Position numbers and translations under genes: made by a program
Shown: positions 1 to 11,385 of the stretch, one piece after another
How the letters are laid out: each line of letters opens with the position of its first letter
Position numbering within the stretch: position 1 is the first letter of the stretch
DNA from: Dipteris shenzhenensis
Taxonomy: Eukaryota; Polypodiophyta; Polypodiopsida; Gleicheniales
Reading direction: 5' to 3' (one strand)
DNA: 64,000 nt
Assembly (NCBI GenBank): GCA_047967505.1
Contig: CM106538.1
The notes under the pieces: generated by a model
Seen by the model: the letters and a program-made list of their open reading frames with translations, nothing else
Told to the model about the DNA's origin: nothing
Database searches by the model: none

Positions 1-348
1 AATAACACACCTAGGACCGTGTTTTTTTATGGTTGTGCATGACACTAAGGAAAAAATGGTATTTAATGCTCCCTTGACCATGGAAAGCATATCCAATGGG
101 CACAATACTTTGCATACACCTCATAAGTGATGGCATTGAGTTTCATGCAAAGTGTACACCGATCTGATAAGCACTTGGTTGGATAATACACCTAAAAGCG
201 TGCTTTTTTATGGTTGTTCATGACCCCGAGGCACAAATGGTATTTAATGCGTGATATACCATGCGAAGCATATAATACTTTGCATGCACCTCAACCTAGG
301 TGTTCTTGAGTTGCATGCAAAGTGGCATGTGCATCCGATAAGTACTTG
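1..348 (+). repeat. 181-bp satellite block S1, forward orientation
   Basis: Nearly two units of a tandem satellite are seen. The landmark TGGTTGTGCATGACACTAAG near position 30 recurs about 182 bases later as TGGTTGTTCATGACCCCGAG. The unit also contains CATATCCAATGGGCACAATA and GCATGCAAAGT motifs. This orientation is called forward. The array is cut at about 348, where gypsy-like sequence begins in the middle of a unit. The same family appears at 22148, 27037, 33457, 45690 and 50075. No coding potential is seen. Confidence 0.85.
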
Positions 349-356
349 ATATAGCG

Positions 357-1062
357 ATCCTAACAAGCGAGTTTATGATTATTCATAGGAAGTCAATGCC
401 ATACTACCCCAGTGCAAATGGCTTGGCCGAAAGCTCCAACAAAACTTACTGTAAGATTATCACATGTACGGTAGAAGCTAGTCATATCGACTGGGCGCAT
501 AAGCTCATAGCAGCATTATGGGCCTATAGGACCTCCTACAAGGTGGCAACTCATTGTACCCCCTTCAAGTTAGTCTTTGGGGTAGAGGCAGTAATACCAA
601 TGGAGAATGTAGTGCCTAGCCTCTGTCTTGCCATACTAAAGGAAAGACTCGTGAAAAACACACTAGCCAAACGGCTAGTCAACCTCAAAAAGATAGAGGA
701 GATGAGATTCTGAGCAGCCTATGCTCTCCGAGTAGAAAAGTTTGACCACAACCTCAAGAACAAGGACTGAAGGAGACTTGGAACTCCTGTACAATGTCCG
801 AAACACCAAACGTAAGCTTAAGTACTAGGGTATGGGTCCTTACCACATAGTTGAGATCACCCCCAAGGGGCATGCCCAATAACCACCCTTGATGGGATAG
901 AAATGGATAGCTACCTAAATGGGAGCAAATTGAAAAGATACTATGGACCACTCACTATCCCTACCCTTCAAGCCATATATAGAGAAAAGGAGCTCAAGGC
1001 AGAGGTAGCCAGGTTGAAGCGCCAAGCCATCGAGGAAGCTAGAATCTATAATGCTAAGATCT
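357..1062 (+). pseudogene. Ty3/gypsy integrase C-terminal fragment
   Basis: The clear part is an open stretch at 375-713. It contains YYPSANGLAESSNK, the end of a gypsy integrase core with the catalytic Glu context, then DWAHKLIAALWAYRTSYK and TPFKLVFGVEAVIP, standard for plant Ty3/gypsy integrases. After the TGA at 711 the homology continues with several stops and shifts: AAYALRVEKF, then a C-terminal segment ending LNGSKLKRYYGP near 955 and a charged, probably coiled-coil tail to about 1062. The first catalytic Asp residues and everything upstream are missing, because the sequence joins satellite at about 349. This is part of the oldest layer here, the relic that later received elements A and C. 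Inactive. Confidence 0.75.
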
Positions 1063-1165
1063 GACAGTGTAGAAAATGACCCTTTTTAAGGTAATGACTA
1101 AACAGATTCAACTAACAAATGAGCTAACAATAGAGCTAGCCAGATTGCTTGTTCAACTATAGGTA

Positions 1166-1530
1166 CCATGCTTGCACATCAAAGCACTCATAGACCCAGG
1201 AGCAAAGCCACAATTGCATTTCCTGAGAGGTGTGGGAAAAGCTACAGTACCCCTAATCCTCACTGTTGCCTCAATAAGAGAGATAAATGGCCAACTCACA
1301 AACCTTGGGTTATGTAAATCTAAATCTAATGGTTGTTCGCTAAGCTATGGATATACACTTTTATGTTCTTCCTACAAAAGACACTAAAGAGCAGATTATT
1401 CTAGGAAGAACTTGGTGTTATGTTGTCAACTGCCAAATTGACTAGAGCACCCAAACATCTTTGCTTACCAATGGTGGTCAAACAGTGATAATTTCGCTAT
1501 AAAGACCAAGCCCCCCCTCTTCAGCCTTAA
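1166..1530 (+). pseudogene. Retropepsin-like fragment downstream of the integrase relic
   Basis: Reading the forward strand gives IKALIDPGA near 1173-1200, a position where retropepsins have D-S/T-G-A. After a frameshift near 1310 comes MDIHFYVLPTKDT, then QIILGRTWCYVVNCQID and TNGGQTVIISL. This matches the flap and ILGR-W...C-IDW region of gypsy-type aspartic proteases. One TAG lies after CQID. The active-site Ser/Thr is replaced by Pro in this copy. It is unusual for a protease to follow the integrase. This may be a second element, a captured domain or a rearrangement. Family-level call only. Confidence 0.5.
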
Positions 1531-1953
1531 CTTCACTCATTCACGACAATGAAGTGATGCAGCAAAGCCAACTGGAAACCCCAACTTCCACCACCCAAGG
1601 TCCTGCCTTGAAAGGAGCACAAAGCTAGCCGCAGTGGTAAACCAATGCCATTGCATGCTCAATCTACGCTACCATCCTCCGCTCAAGAAATTCGTGAGTG
1701 ACAAGTACAAGACGCTATCCTTTGCGCCCAATGTCACTTTAATCGAGACCAATGCCCTGAGAATGGTAATGCAGCAACAGTAACTCAGGTCACCTAAAGA
1801 TTGCTTGCTCCACCCACATACGCTACCCAAAGAAAGCTACATACAATGCTCACACCCCATCTGCCACCACACCTCACCAATAGCTCGAGCAACACCACCC
1901 ATTCAAGTCGCCGACAACACAGTCGCCTAGATCCAGAAGAAGACATTGCAAAC
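1531..1953. other. Degenerate relic sequence, no gene recognised
   Basis: This stretch continues the old forward-strand relic up to the insertion point of element A. Translation gives proline- and histidine-rich text with frequent stops and no motif I recognise. The last five bases, CAAAC at 1949-1953, are the target-site duplicate of element A. The sequence resumes at 7223 after the element. Confidence 0.6.
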
Positions 1954-2249
1954 TGTAAAGAATAAGGGAGAGAGATAGGAGACTCAAGTTCAGCTTTCTT
2001 CACAACACACAAAAGAGAGAGGACACAAGGTTGGAGGGTGAAGCCTTTCTTCACTTTTGCACACAACAACTACAATAGAAGAGGGAAATACCCTATATGT
2101 CAAAACCTAGAATACGTGGTTCATATGTGAACCCAAACCAAAAACATACGTGGTAGTCTAACTACACCACGAGTACAACTAACATAGGTGGTGACATAAA
2201 TGATAGTCATCCAGGAGATATATCGGGGGTAGAGCTTGATATCTCAACA
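1954..2249 (-). repeat. Element A downstream (3') LTR
   Basis: 296 bp, TGTT...TACA on the element strand. It differs from the partner LTR at 6927-7222 by one base seen (near 2189 versus 7168). The element polyprotein frame runs about 43 bases into this LTR before stopping at 2207. The purine tract, ctccccctc on the plus strand at 2250-2258, borders it. Confidence 0.95.
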
Positions 2250-3277
2250 CTCCCCCTCAAGCTCAAATCCATCTCACGTACACCAAGCAAGCTCCTAAAT
2301 CTGCGAAGCTTCTCGGTACCCAATGCCTTCGTAAAAATATCAGCCACCTACTCGTCAGTGCTGACATAGACAAGGTCAATCTCACCAGCTAGAACCTTCT
2401 CTCTCACAAAGTGATAATGCACCTCAATGTGCTTCGTTCTAGCATGATAAACTGGGTTATTAGCAAGCATGATGCTGCTAATGTTGTCACAATGAATGAC
2501 AACTGCTGCATGAACTGACTGTCCCATATCTGCAAGTAGCTTCCGTAACCAAGCTACCTCACATGCAGCCATTGCTGCACCCCTGTACTCAGCTTCTGTG
2601 CTCGACAAGGCAACTGTTGGCTGCTTCTTGGTGCTCCAACTGATGGCACCACTCCCAAGGGAAAACATAAAACCACTAGTAGATCTCCTGTCTGAGACAC
2701 TACCAGCCCAGTCAGCATCTGTGTATCCATGTACCTGTAATGCACACCCAGCTTCATAAAACAGTCCATAATGCAATGTGGACTTCACATACCGCAGTAT
2801 GCGCCTAGCCGCATCCAAATGTGGCTTCCTCGGTGCCTGCATAAACTGACTCACCAGCCCCACAGCATAGCTCAAATCTGGTCTGGTTATAGTCATGTAA
2901 ATCAAGCTACCTACTATGCGCCTGTACATAGTAATATCTTCAAGAAGCTCACCTGTCTCTGCATTGAGCTTCACATTCTGCTCCAATGGAACAGAGATAG
3001 GCTTACAGCCTGTCATCCCATATTTGGACAGCATGTCCAAACCGTATTGCCTTTGCAATAGCCATATCCCACTCGGGGATCTAATAACCTCAATGCCCAA
3101 GAAGTAACGCAGCTCTCCCAAATCCTTCATCTCAAATTTTTGCTTCAACAGCAGCTTCACTTCATTAATGTCTGCATCACTATCACCTGTAATAATCAAG
3201 TCATCAACATAGATGACTATAAGCACAATCCCTCTGTTTGTCCTTTTCACATAGAGTGAAAAATCTGAATTGGAAAT
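2207..3277 (-). pseudogene. Element A pol: RT C-terminal half and RNase H
   Basis: This continues the polyprotein frame after the TAG at 3278-3280. It starts ISNSDFSLYVKRTNRG and contains the RT catalytic motif YVDDLIITG (YVDD codons at 3200-3211). KDLGELRYFLGIEV and ITRPDLSYAVGLVSQFM follow. RNase H motifs are GYTDADWAGS, KKQPTVALSSTEAEYRGAA and HARTKHIEVHYHFVRE. A second TAG at 2348-2350 falls where relatives have Gln in EDQVADIFTKAL; the frame then continues in register to a TGA at 2207-2209 inside the LTR. The product would copy element RNA into DNA in a virus-like particle; as it stands it is truncated. Confidence 0.9.
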
Positions 3278-5401
3278 CTAAAATCCAATAGTGACAAGAT
3301 ATTGCCCTATCTTGTCTGACCATGCCCTCGGCGCCTGTTTTAAGCCATACAAGGCTTTGCGCAACCTGCATACAAAATCGGGGTGTAAATTATCCTCATA
3401 ACCTTCTAGCTGCATCATATAAACCTCTTCCTGCAAATCACCATGCAAGAAGGCATTTTTCACATCCATCTGATGCAAAGACCATCCCTTTGCAGCAGCC
3501 ATAGCAATTACTGCTTTCACGGTTGCCATCCTTGCAACTGGGCTGAAAGTTTCCTCATAGTCAATTCCATATGTCTGTGCAAAACCTTTGGCAACCAATC
3601 TTGCCTTGTACCTGCTAACAGACCCATCAGCATTGTGCTTTACTTTGTAAACCCACTTGCAGCCAATAGCCTTCTTATCATGAGGCAAAGGCATCAAATC
3701 CCAAGTGTGGTTTACATCCAAGGTAGCCATCTCTTCATCCATAGCTGCTTCCCAATTTTTATGCCCTGCTGCGTCCTCAAAACATGTGGGCTCTGGCTCC
3801 TCTAGAACCTTGACCATATAAGCATAGTGATGTGCTGTATACCCATCATATCTCAGCCTATCAACTAGATACTTAATACGAGTGGACCTCCGTACAACTG
3901 GATCAGTTGCAGGAGTCTTTAAATCATGCCTGCTTTTCCTTGCACCAGGTGTAACAACAGAGGGAATCCCAAGTTCCTCATCAAGGCTCATTTCAGAGCC
4001 ACTTGACTCTCCATCAACATGAGAGCTACCAGCAGACACATCAAACACTGGAGCATGGTCCACTTTTTCTTTTCCCTTATGTGATACCTGCACAACACTA
4101 TCAGGGCTGCCATGTGACGATTCACTAGATCTCAATCTCCCTGTCCATGCATTAGATCCACTAGTAGAGGACTCTCTGGGTCCACTCAAGGCTTGAGATT
4201 GCTGCTCTGCATTTATTGCAGCATTCCCATTTCCTGCATCTGCATCTCCTACCATAACAGTTGGTGCATACCAACTGCTCATTTCATCAAAAACAACATC
4301 TCTGCTCACTTGCATTTTGCGGGTGGAAGGGTTATAACAGCGATACCCTTTCTGGTGTAGAGCATATCCAATAAAGATGCATTTTTCTGCCTTTGGATCC
4401 AGCTTTGTTCTCTTCTCATCAGGAACATGAACATAAGCTATGCAACCAAATACCTTCAAGTGAGAAATATCTGGTTTTTGGCCTGTATACATTTCTTCAG
4501 GCGTCATGCCATGGACAGCTGCAGTGGGGGTTCTGTTCATAATATAAACAGCAGTTGCTACTGCTTCAGCCCAAAAATAATCAGGCATGTTTTTCTCATT
4601 TAGGATCGCCCGTCCTACTTCTGCAATATGCCTGTTCTTCCTTTCTGCAACCCCATTCTGCTGAGGGGTAGACCTGCATGAGTACTTCCTTTGAATTCCC
4701 TGTTCTTTCAGATATTCACAAAATTCTTCTGAAAAGTACTCTCCCCCTCCATCAAATCTTAGCACTTTAATATGCACACCTTTCTCTTTTTCAACCATGG
4801 CCTTAAAAGCCTTGAAATGGCTGAACACTTCACTTTTGTGCTTCATAAAATAAATCCACACCTTCCTAGTGTAGTCATCAATAAACGTCACATAATAATG
4901 GCATCCACCAATAGAAGCAGCTTTGGTTGTCCAAACATCTGAATGGATCACTTCCAAAGGTCTTCTGCTCACCTTAGCATTTTTGGGAAATGCATGTCTG
5001 GCCTGCTTACCCATTTGGCATGCTTCACATACCTTTTGCATTCCCTCAACTCTGAATTTAGGCAAACCTGCAACAATGTTTTTCGTTTGCATAGATTTCA
5101 GCCTTTGTATATTCACGTGCCCAATGCGCTTGTGCCATATCTCAATATCTGCAATGACACCTCTCCCATGCGCAAACATAGCAGCTTTCACCTCAGGCAT
5201 ATCAACATCCAAGGTGAACATTCTGCCATTTTTGTTGCCTTTCGCAACCAAGCGGCACTTATTTTTCAAGTCCTCAACAAAGCATCCATCAGGATTAAAT
5301 CTAACCTGCAGACCTTGCTCAACCATCTGGCCAACTGAAACCAGGTTCTTAGTGATTTTTGGAACATGAAGTACATCTGCCAAGTACTTCGTTTTGCCAT
5401 C
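3278..5401 (-). pseudogene. Element A pol: GAG-pre-integrase, integrase and RT N-terminal half
   Basis: The frame opens just after the TAG at 5402-5404 with [14 protein letters not shown]. It contains [10 protein letters not shown] and [10 protein letters not shown], the zinc-binding pre-integrase region. The integrase core follows: [27 protein letters not shown], the [11 protein letters not shown] block and [12 protein letters not shown] with the catalytic Glu. Then come [14 protein letters not shown] and the RT start [34 protein letters not shown] and [12 protein letters not shown]. The region between integrase and RT is Ser-rich and variable. It ends at a TAG at 3278-3280, replacing Gln in TIGFQIS. 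All catalytic motifs are present. Confidence 0.92.
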
Positions 5402-6562
5402 CTACATAGCCAATGGCACTTTACCAACCTGCGTAATTGGGTGCGCAGTATCATCACCTGTTTCAACATAACCTGGCTTATCCAAATTTCTAACATCATG
5501 AAACCACTCACCATGACTGGTCATGTGGTTAGAGGCACCTGAATCAACATACCAAACATCATTGCAAGCTGCAGCATCTCCTGACATGGATTTAACCATA
5601 TGATGCATCACAAAAAGGTGCTCATTTCTGTCATCACCATGCCCACTTGATGATGCATAGTTGCTTTGCTGCAACTTCCCACTTTTGATGTCATTCTGCT
5701 TTTTATAGCATGTATTCTCCTTGTGTCCAGGCTTTCCACAATAATAGCATTCTGTGCTGCTATTTACTTGCTGGTTCCTTTGCCATGAACCCCGGCCTCT
5801 TTGGCTCCCCCTGCCTCTAGAACTACCACGTCCTCCACCATAGGACTGGTTTTCCTGTTGTTGCTGTTGGTTCTGATTTCCTGCACGGCCACCAAAACGG
5901 CCTCTTCCTCTACCCCTGCCTCTACCTGTATTCGAGTAGAAAGCAGTCTCTTGAGAAGTTGAGGTGGCTGAACCACCATTCCTTTGCTCTTCACTCAGCA
6001 AGAGAGCAATAAGTTCCTGAAAATCAGGAAATGTTTCACGGACTCCAATGAATGTCCGAAACTGTGCATAATCTTTCCCAAGACCATTCAAGGTCACGGA
6101 CACTAAGTCCTCATCATCAACAGGTGCTCCAATGGAGGCAAGAGAATCTTCAAGGCCTTTCACCTTCAAGGAAAACTCATTTATATTCATATTTTTCCTT
6201 TGCACATTGTGCAACTCCTGCTTTAGCTGCATCTTTCGTGCTTTGGTATTTGTGCTATATTGCTTCACCAATGTATCCCATGCCTCCTTAGGCGTCTCTA
6301 CATCCTGTATATGCACAATCATAGAATCTGAAATGCTAACAGATAGCCAATACAAGCATTTTCTGGCTTTTTCATGCCATTCCTTAAAGGCCTTCAATTC
6401 AGCAGGAGTGGGAGCAGCACCCAAAACTGGTTCTGTAGTTTCACCACTGATGTAATCCCAAACTCCCTTTCCCATAAGGAAGTTTGTCATCCTGAACTTC
6501 CATGCTTGGAAGTTGTTCTTGTCAAGCTTCTCACTGACAATGGTAGACAGATTCTCAGACAT
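5402..6562 (-). pseudogene. Element A gag and protease
   Basis: The start is taken at the ATG read from 6562 (MSENLSTIVSEKLDKNNF), which matches the start of related copies B, E and F. The gag core contains WKFRMTNFLMGKG, ISDSMIVHIQD and TPKEAWDTLVKQYST. A Gly/Arg/Gln-rich linker follows, then a single zinc knuckle CYYCGKPGHKENTC near 5707-5752. Protease carries YVDSGASNHMT with the intact D-S-G triad. The frame ends at TAG 5402-5404, where relatives read M-Q-DGK. In a working element, gag would form the particle and the fused protease would release pol. Gag and protease look uninterrupted in this copy. Confidence 0.9.
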
Positions 6563-6913
6563 TTTACAAATCACGAATTGCAACAGCAACCTGTAAACAC
6601 AGCAAATGCCTCACAAGGGCAAATAGCAAAACTTCTGCAAAAAGCCTCACAGGGGCAGATCTGCAACACTGACGAAGGTGGTATTTCACCAGACAGTCAC
6701 TTCCTAGTGACGATTTTGCATCAACAGGCAACAGGCAACAGGCATGAATCTGCAACTCCCAATATCTCTGCACACAGGCATACGATGCAATTTCTGTGGC
6801 ACCTTTCCATCGACTAGCCGCACAGTGGTCGCACAGCGAAAAACAGGGTCTTTTTCTGAGTGCCAGGACACCACAAACTTGGCTTGCTTTCTTGAGCTCC
6901 TTACCACAAACCT

Positions 6914-6926
6914 GGCTCTGATACCA
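6914..6926 (-). other. Element A primer-binding site (initiator Met tRNA)
   Basis: On the element strand TGGTATCAGAGCC directly follows the upstream LTR. This is complementary to the 3' end of plant initiator Met tRNA, the usual copia primer. It marks the start of minus-strand cDNA synthesis and fixes the LTR boundary at 6927. Confidence 0.93.
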
Positions 6927-7222
6927 TGTAAAGAATAAGGGAGAGAGATAGGAGACTCAAGTTCAGCTTTCTTCACAACACACAAAAGAGAGAGGACACA
7001 AGGTTGGAGGGTGAAGCCTTTCTTCACTTTTGCACACAACAACTACAATAGAAGAGGGAAATACCCTATATGTCAAAACCTAGAATACGTGGTTCATATG
7101 TGAACCCAAACCAAAAACATACGTGGTAGTCTAACTACACCACGAGTACAACTAACATAGGCGGTGACATAAATGATAGTCATCCAGGAGATATATCGGG
7201 GGTAGAGCTTGATATCTCAACA
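6927..7222 (-). repeat. Element A upstream (5') LTR
   Basis: 296 bp and one base different from the partner at 1954-2249. It is followed on the plus strand by the TSD CAAAC at 7223-7227. The leader between LTR and gag start (6563-6926) carries only the primer-binding site and no recognised ORF. Confidence 0.95.
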
Positions 7223-7227
7223 CAAAC

Positions 7228-8310
7228 CCCAAAGGTGATGAAGGTAGCACCACAAGAACCTATGTTCTCCTAGGATACAGCCCTGCAAAAACCTACCAAC
7301 GCTCCAAACACAACAGGCCAGCCTCAAGGTACTGAATATGCACTAGTGCCACGAGCTATTTGACTCAACACAAGCATCGTAACAACCAGTCAAGGGACCT
7401 CTCAGGATCTTACTTCCATCCCACCAAGAATTACACAAAAACCTCACCTTGGGAACTACTACTCGATGTCGGAGCCCACAATAGTAGCAGTAAGGTCTGA
7501 CACAAAGGTGCCTCTAGCATCCAAGGTAAAGAACAAACTGAACACATACCCCACATGGCTCCTTACTTGCTATGCTCTAGTACAGCGTCTGCCTCCACTG
7601 CATTCATCATAATCATCATATCTAGGTCTAGGTGAGTCAGTATGGCAGACATCTCACCTGATGCACCAGCAACACACTAGTCCCGATCGAGCACACCGCA
7701 TGTGCAAACACGATCATCACTAGGTGACTAGGGTCCGCTCTTGCATTTTTTATAAGGGCTCATGTTATTGCATGCTGACCTCCTTGTCACATCACCCAAC
7801 ACAAATGCACTCTGCTCCACCCACACTTCACCCACCCCACTCCCCCTACCTTCCCTTTTTTCTATTTTCCCACAGTCACTATAGCACTGACCGTCTTGAA
7901 ATGTTCACCACTGACTGTCACTGAAAGGTTTGCCATCGACCGTTGCTAAAGAGTTTGCCACTGACCATTGCTAAAGAGTTCACCACCGACCATCACCAAA
8001 AGGTTTGATGCCAACTGATGCCATCCGTATCCCCATAGAGCCATCACTATCCCACACCACACTACCCCATCACCATTTTGTTACCACATCAATCGTGGCC
8101 CACGTTACTTCACACCAATCATTGCCATCAATGTTCACTGGCAGCAACCGTTGCCATAAATTTAGCACCGACCATTAGGGAGATAAAAATCTATAAATGT
8201 AGGCCTACCTCATTGGGTCATTGCCATAGTAGTTGCAGCCAAACTTTGTCAAAATTTATCTAGAAATTTGATAGTCTCCTGCCCACTTCCCTTTCATCCC
8301 CATCAGCAAA
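7228..8310. other. Old relic sequence between elements A and C
   Basis: This continues the forward-strand relic interrupted by element A. I see no intact ORF or recognised domain. It contains the 25-bp minisatellite at 7903-8002 and a C-rich stretch near 7770-7870. Confidence 0.5.
7903..8002 (+). repeat. 25-bp minisatellite, four copies
   Basis: Four consecutive 25-base units start at 7903, 7928, 7953 and 7978. Each begins GTT(C/T)(A/G)CCA and carries CGACC or TGACC in the middle. Copies differ from each other at several positions, so the array is not young. A partial unit precedes it. Confidence 0.75.
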
Positions 8311-9101
8311 TTGATGTCCTGTTGTTCTTCCTCATTAACCGATTCCCTCATCACGCAACTCCCACTTCTATTTGCCATGGAGTCTGAACATGACTTTTTC
8401 AAATTCGAGACCCACCTAAATCTCAACCCTCACCCTGTCCCGAAGGCCATCAGCCCAACAGACTCTCAGAGCACCCCCTCGACCACAATTCGAATGCTGA
8501 ATGAAATACCTAGCAGAGGACTTACAGTATGAAGACACATCCACCAAATAGGCTAATCAAGAAGAGCCCACCACAACAGGCACTACCCCCATGAAAACAT
8601 GAAAGCACACCTCAATGCCAACCATTGGCAAGTATAAGATCGTGTGTTCACAAGCACACTCGCCATTGGGAGAAGCGTGGGTCCAAGAGCTAAATGCTTG
8701 TGTAGTCCACTCGCACTTTGCATTCGAGGGTTGGGACTACACACTCCACTACCACACTGCAGTAGCATATGCGGCTCTCTAGGATCTGACAGTCATGGAA
8801 GCCCTTAACATTTCAAGCTTACAGAGAGTAGCAGACCGTTTCCCATGCCACCTGGACATGAAGTTGCTAGCAGAGTTCCTCAAGACATATGACAACAACA
8901 CCAAAATTAGTGTCTTGAGAGATGCAATAGCCAAACCCCACCACTACCAAATCAATCAAGACATGGTGCGGGTAGTATTCAACCTACTAGTGGTGGCAAA
9001 AAAATATTCCAAGAAAAAGAAGAACCTCGACTCCCTGAAGAAGGTCTGTCCCTATGACCACCATAAGTGCAAAGGCCACATCCAGTTCAACACCATCTCC
9101 A
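8311..9101 (+). pseudogene. Unknown decayed ORF, 5' part, split by element C
   Basis: Coding-like text appears with stops and shifts. MESEHDFFKFETHLNLNPHP starts near 8380. A longer run from about 8670 includes LNACVVHSHFAFEGWDYTLH, then MEALNISSLQRVADRFPCHL and a lysine-rich stretch to NTIS at 9100. After element C, the frame resumes at 21506 in sensible register (KAEVERPARALQG). The join across a 5-base duplicate supports one original ORF. I do not recognise the family. It lies downstream of the gypsy integrase relic and may be an accessory ORF of that element or an older separate gene. Confidence 0.45.
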
Positions 9102-9791
9102 TGTTAAATTACACGGCTCAACGGAATGAAAATTGAACAAAGAATAGAGAGTACACAGCAAACTAGAGAGGAACAAACTTTTCCTTCAATACTGATGTAG
9201 TACAGATGATGGCTCCATCCACCCGTGCGCTCCTGCAGTTGCGCTCCTGCAGTGGAGCTTAAATGGCGATCTAGACACATACTAGGTGAAGAGCTACTAG
9301 CTGAAAGATCTGATCTGATCTGAACTGATCTAATACAATGGATTGGTGAGGTCGCCTCTTTATAGCTATGAGGGCGGTAGTCGGATCAACATAGTCGGTG
9401 GAGTCGACCAGTCAACCTAGCCGGTGGAGCCAACCAGTCAACTTAGTTGGTGGAACCGACTAGTTGTCCATGGAATATTCAAGGAATATTCCCTATACTG
9501 TCGCCTCGGGGACTCGCACCCCCAGACCCCCACTAGGGAGGCCGCTGGTCCCCCTGGGACCCCCCAACTGGGGCAACTGGCCCCTAGGCCCCAGCAAGAA
9601 TAAGGGGCTCCCACACAATCACCTTTCTGCCATCAATAGTCTCATTGATAGACCTCATCTGACATGCAAGTCAGGATCCATCCAGTGTCTCGGGCTCACA
9701 CATGGCTTCTCCTGATATGGGGGCCTTACAACTTGAGCACCTTGGACCACTGGTGGTTACCAGGAGGGTGGGGCATTGAGCATATCTAACA
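9102..9791 (-). repeat. Element C downstream (3') LTR
   Basis: 690 bp, starting TGTTAGATATGCTC on the element strand and ending TTTAACA. A C-rich purine-tract complement (ccccccctc) borders it at 9792-9800. Contains repeated GTCGGTGGA-GTCGACCAGTC-like motifs near 9380-9460 and a plausible TATA (ctataaag on the minus strand near 9360). Confidence 0.92.
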
Positions 9792-9800
9792 CCCCCCCTC

Positions 9801-10705
9801 AATGTCCACCCATAGGTGAACTACCTTCTCGGCCCAATGCCAAGTCTCTGAAGATGACCTTAAAGCTGATCCTTCCTGAGTGCCTTGGTGAAGATATCTA
9901 CTCCATTTTGTTTTGTTGGATGGTAGACCAATTCCACTATCCCCTTGATCAAATCATGCACATAGTGATACTGAATCTCTATATGTTTTGTGCATGCATG
10001 AAACACTGGATTTTTAGCAATGGCCATGTAACTTTGATTGTCACACCTCGGCACAATTGCCTCATCCTCTTGCACTCCCATGTGCCATAATATCCTCCTC
10101 AGCCACACTTCTTCACATGCAGCAAAACATGTTGCCTTCTTGTACTCAGCCTCGGTAGAAGACAATGCCACTGTTGGTTGTTTCTTACTGATCCAAGAGA
10201 AGATACCTGAACCTAAAGAGAAACAATATCCATAAATTGATTTCCTAGAATCAACATCTCCAGCCCACCAATCTGAGTCACAATGACCAGCCAAGGAAGT
10301 GCTCATACCATAGGTGATGCCATAATCAAGAGTGCCCTTCACATACCTGAGCACTCACATCCCTACATTCCAATGATTCTTCCGGGGCTTATTGAAGAGC
10401 CTACTCAAAATGCCAATAGCAAAACTGATGTCCGGTCTGGTGTTCCACAGATAGATGAGACTACCGACCAACTTCTTGTACCTCCCGATGTTTGTTGGTG
10501 GTGAGGCATCCTCCTTAGACAACCTTGCATTTACCTCTATAGGTGTAGCTCTCTCCTTGCACTCGGACATACCAAATGCCTTCAAGATCTCCCTTGCATA
10601 TTTTTGCTGAGAGATGAAGATATTGCCCGTTGGCTCTTGCCAAACTTCAATCCCCAAACAGTAGTGCATCAAGCCTAAGTCTGTCATCTCAAACTCCATG
10701 CTCAA
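9801..10705 (-). pseudogene. Element C pol: RT end and RNase H
   Basis: Two in-frame pieces, 10705-10355 and 10354-9860, are separated by one stop. The first has FEMTDLGLMHYCLGIEVWQE and TRPDISFAIGILSRLF. The second is RNase H: LRYVKGTLDYGITYG, GHCDSDWWAGD, KKQPTVALSSTEAEYK and CTKHIEIQYHYVHDLIKG, ending DIFTKALRKDQL. An extra Trp codon in CDSDWWAGD and KKATC in place of KA suggest small in-frame insertions. The same region at 34620-35150 in copy G helps confirm the frame. Confidence 0.85.
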
Positions 10706-11385
10706 CGCCTTTCTAGTCTGCTAGATCATGTCTTCATAGTCACCTATAATAAGGAGATCATCCACATATAGAACAATAATAGCAGTTTTTCCACCTTTCC
10801 TGTACACATACAAGTTAGCATCTGAGGCACATCTTTTGAAGTTTAATTTATGAAAGAATTTTTCTATCCATTGGTACCATGCTCTTGGGGCCTATTTTAG
10901 CCCGTACAGAGCCTTCTTCAGCTTACATACCTTGTTCTTAGAATGGGGGGCCTCAAACCTAGGGGCAGAGCCATGTACACCTCCTCCTTGAGGTCACCAT
11001 TCAAGAATGCTAATTTAACATCCATTTGATAAACTGGCCACTTTTTATGAGCAGCCACCAATAGTATTGTGCGAATAGTGGTCATTATGGCAGTATGAGC
11101 GAAAGATTCTTGAAAATCAAACCCTTCAACCTGCAAAAATCCTTGTGCAACCAATCTAGCTTTGTACTTTTCCAAAGTCCCATCAGCCTTGTACTTTATC
11201 TTCCAAACCCACTTGGTGCCAATAACCTTTCTATTAGGTGGTTGATCTACCAGCTCCCAAGTTTCATTCTTCATGATGCTGTCATATTCTACTTGCATGG
11301 CATTTTTCCAATCTCGGTCTGCAAGTGCTTCCTCCAAACTCACAAGCTCCTTTACTTTTGCAACAATCTCAGCCATCAAGGCCAT
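10706..11385 (-). pseudogene. Element C pol: RT N-terminal half
   Basis: The open segment 11385-10918 contains WKNAMQVEYDSIMKNETWEL, VIGTKWVWKIKYKADG, YKARLVAQGF and YQMDVKLAFLNGDLKEEVYM. A frameshift near 10950 breaks it. The catalytic LYVDDLLIIGDYEDM then appears in another frame near 10730-10780, followed by TAG before QTRKALSMEFEM. These are the standard copia RT blocks in order. Not translatable as one protein. Confidence 0.85.

Larger units (their letters stand above)
1954..7222 (-). mobile_element. Element A: Ty1/copia (Tnt1-like) LTR retrotransposon with 5-bp TSD
   Basis: A full-length 5.27-kb element. It has two 296-bp LTRs differing at one visible base, and target duplicates CAAAC at 1949-1953 and 7223-7227. 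A tRNA-iMet primer-binding site lies next to the upstream LTR and a purine tract (GAGGGGGAG on the element strand) abuts the downstream LTR. Domain order on the minus strand is gag, zinc knuckle, protease, integrase, RT, RNase H, which is copia order. It is structurally complete, but the polyprotein frame holds three nonsense codons, all TAG where relatives have CAG. It is therefore a recent insertion that cannot now encode its own full polyprotein. It sits in the old gypsy-like relic. Confidence 0.95.

Noticed and set aside
3322-6817. Plus-strand ORFs opposite element A (up to 148 codons)
   Set aside because: They are antisense shadows of gag-pol with no motif of their own; the same applies opposite B, C, E and F.
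6914-6926. GGCTCTGATACCA as part of a tRNA gene
   Set aside because: Only the 3' 13 bases match initiator Met tRNA and they adjoin an LTR; it is a primer-binding site.
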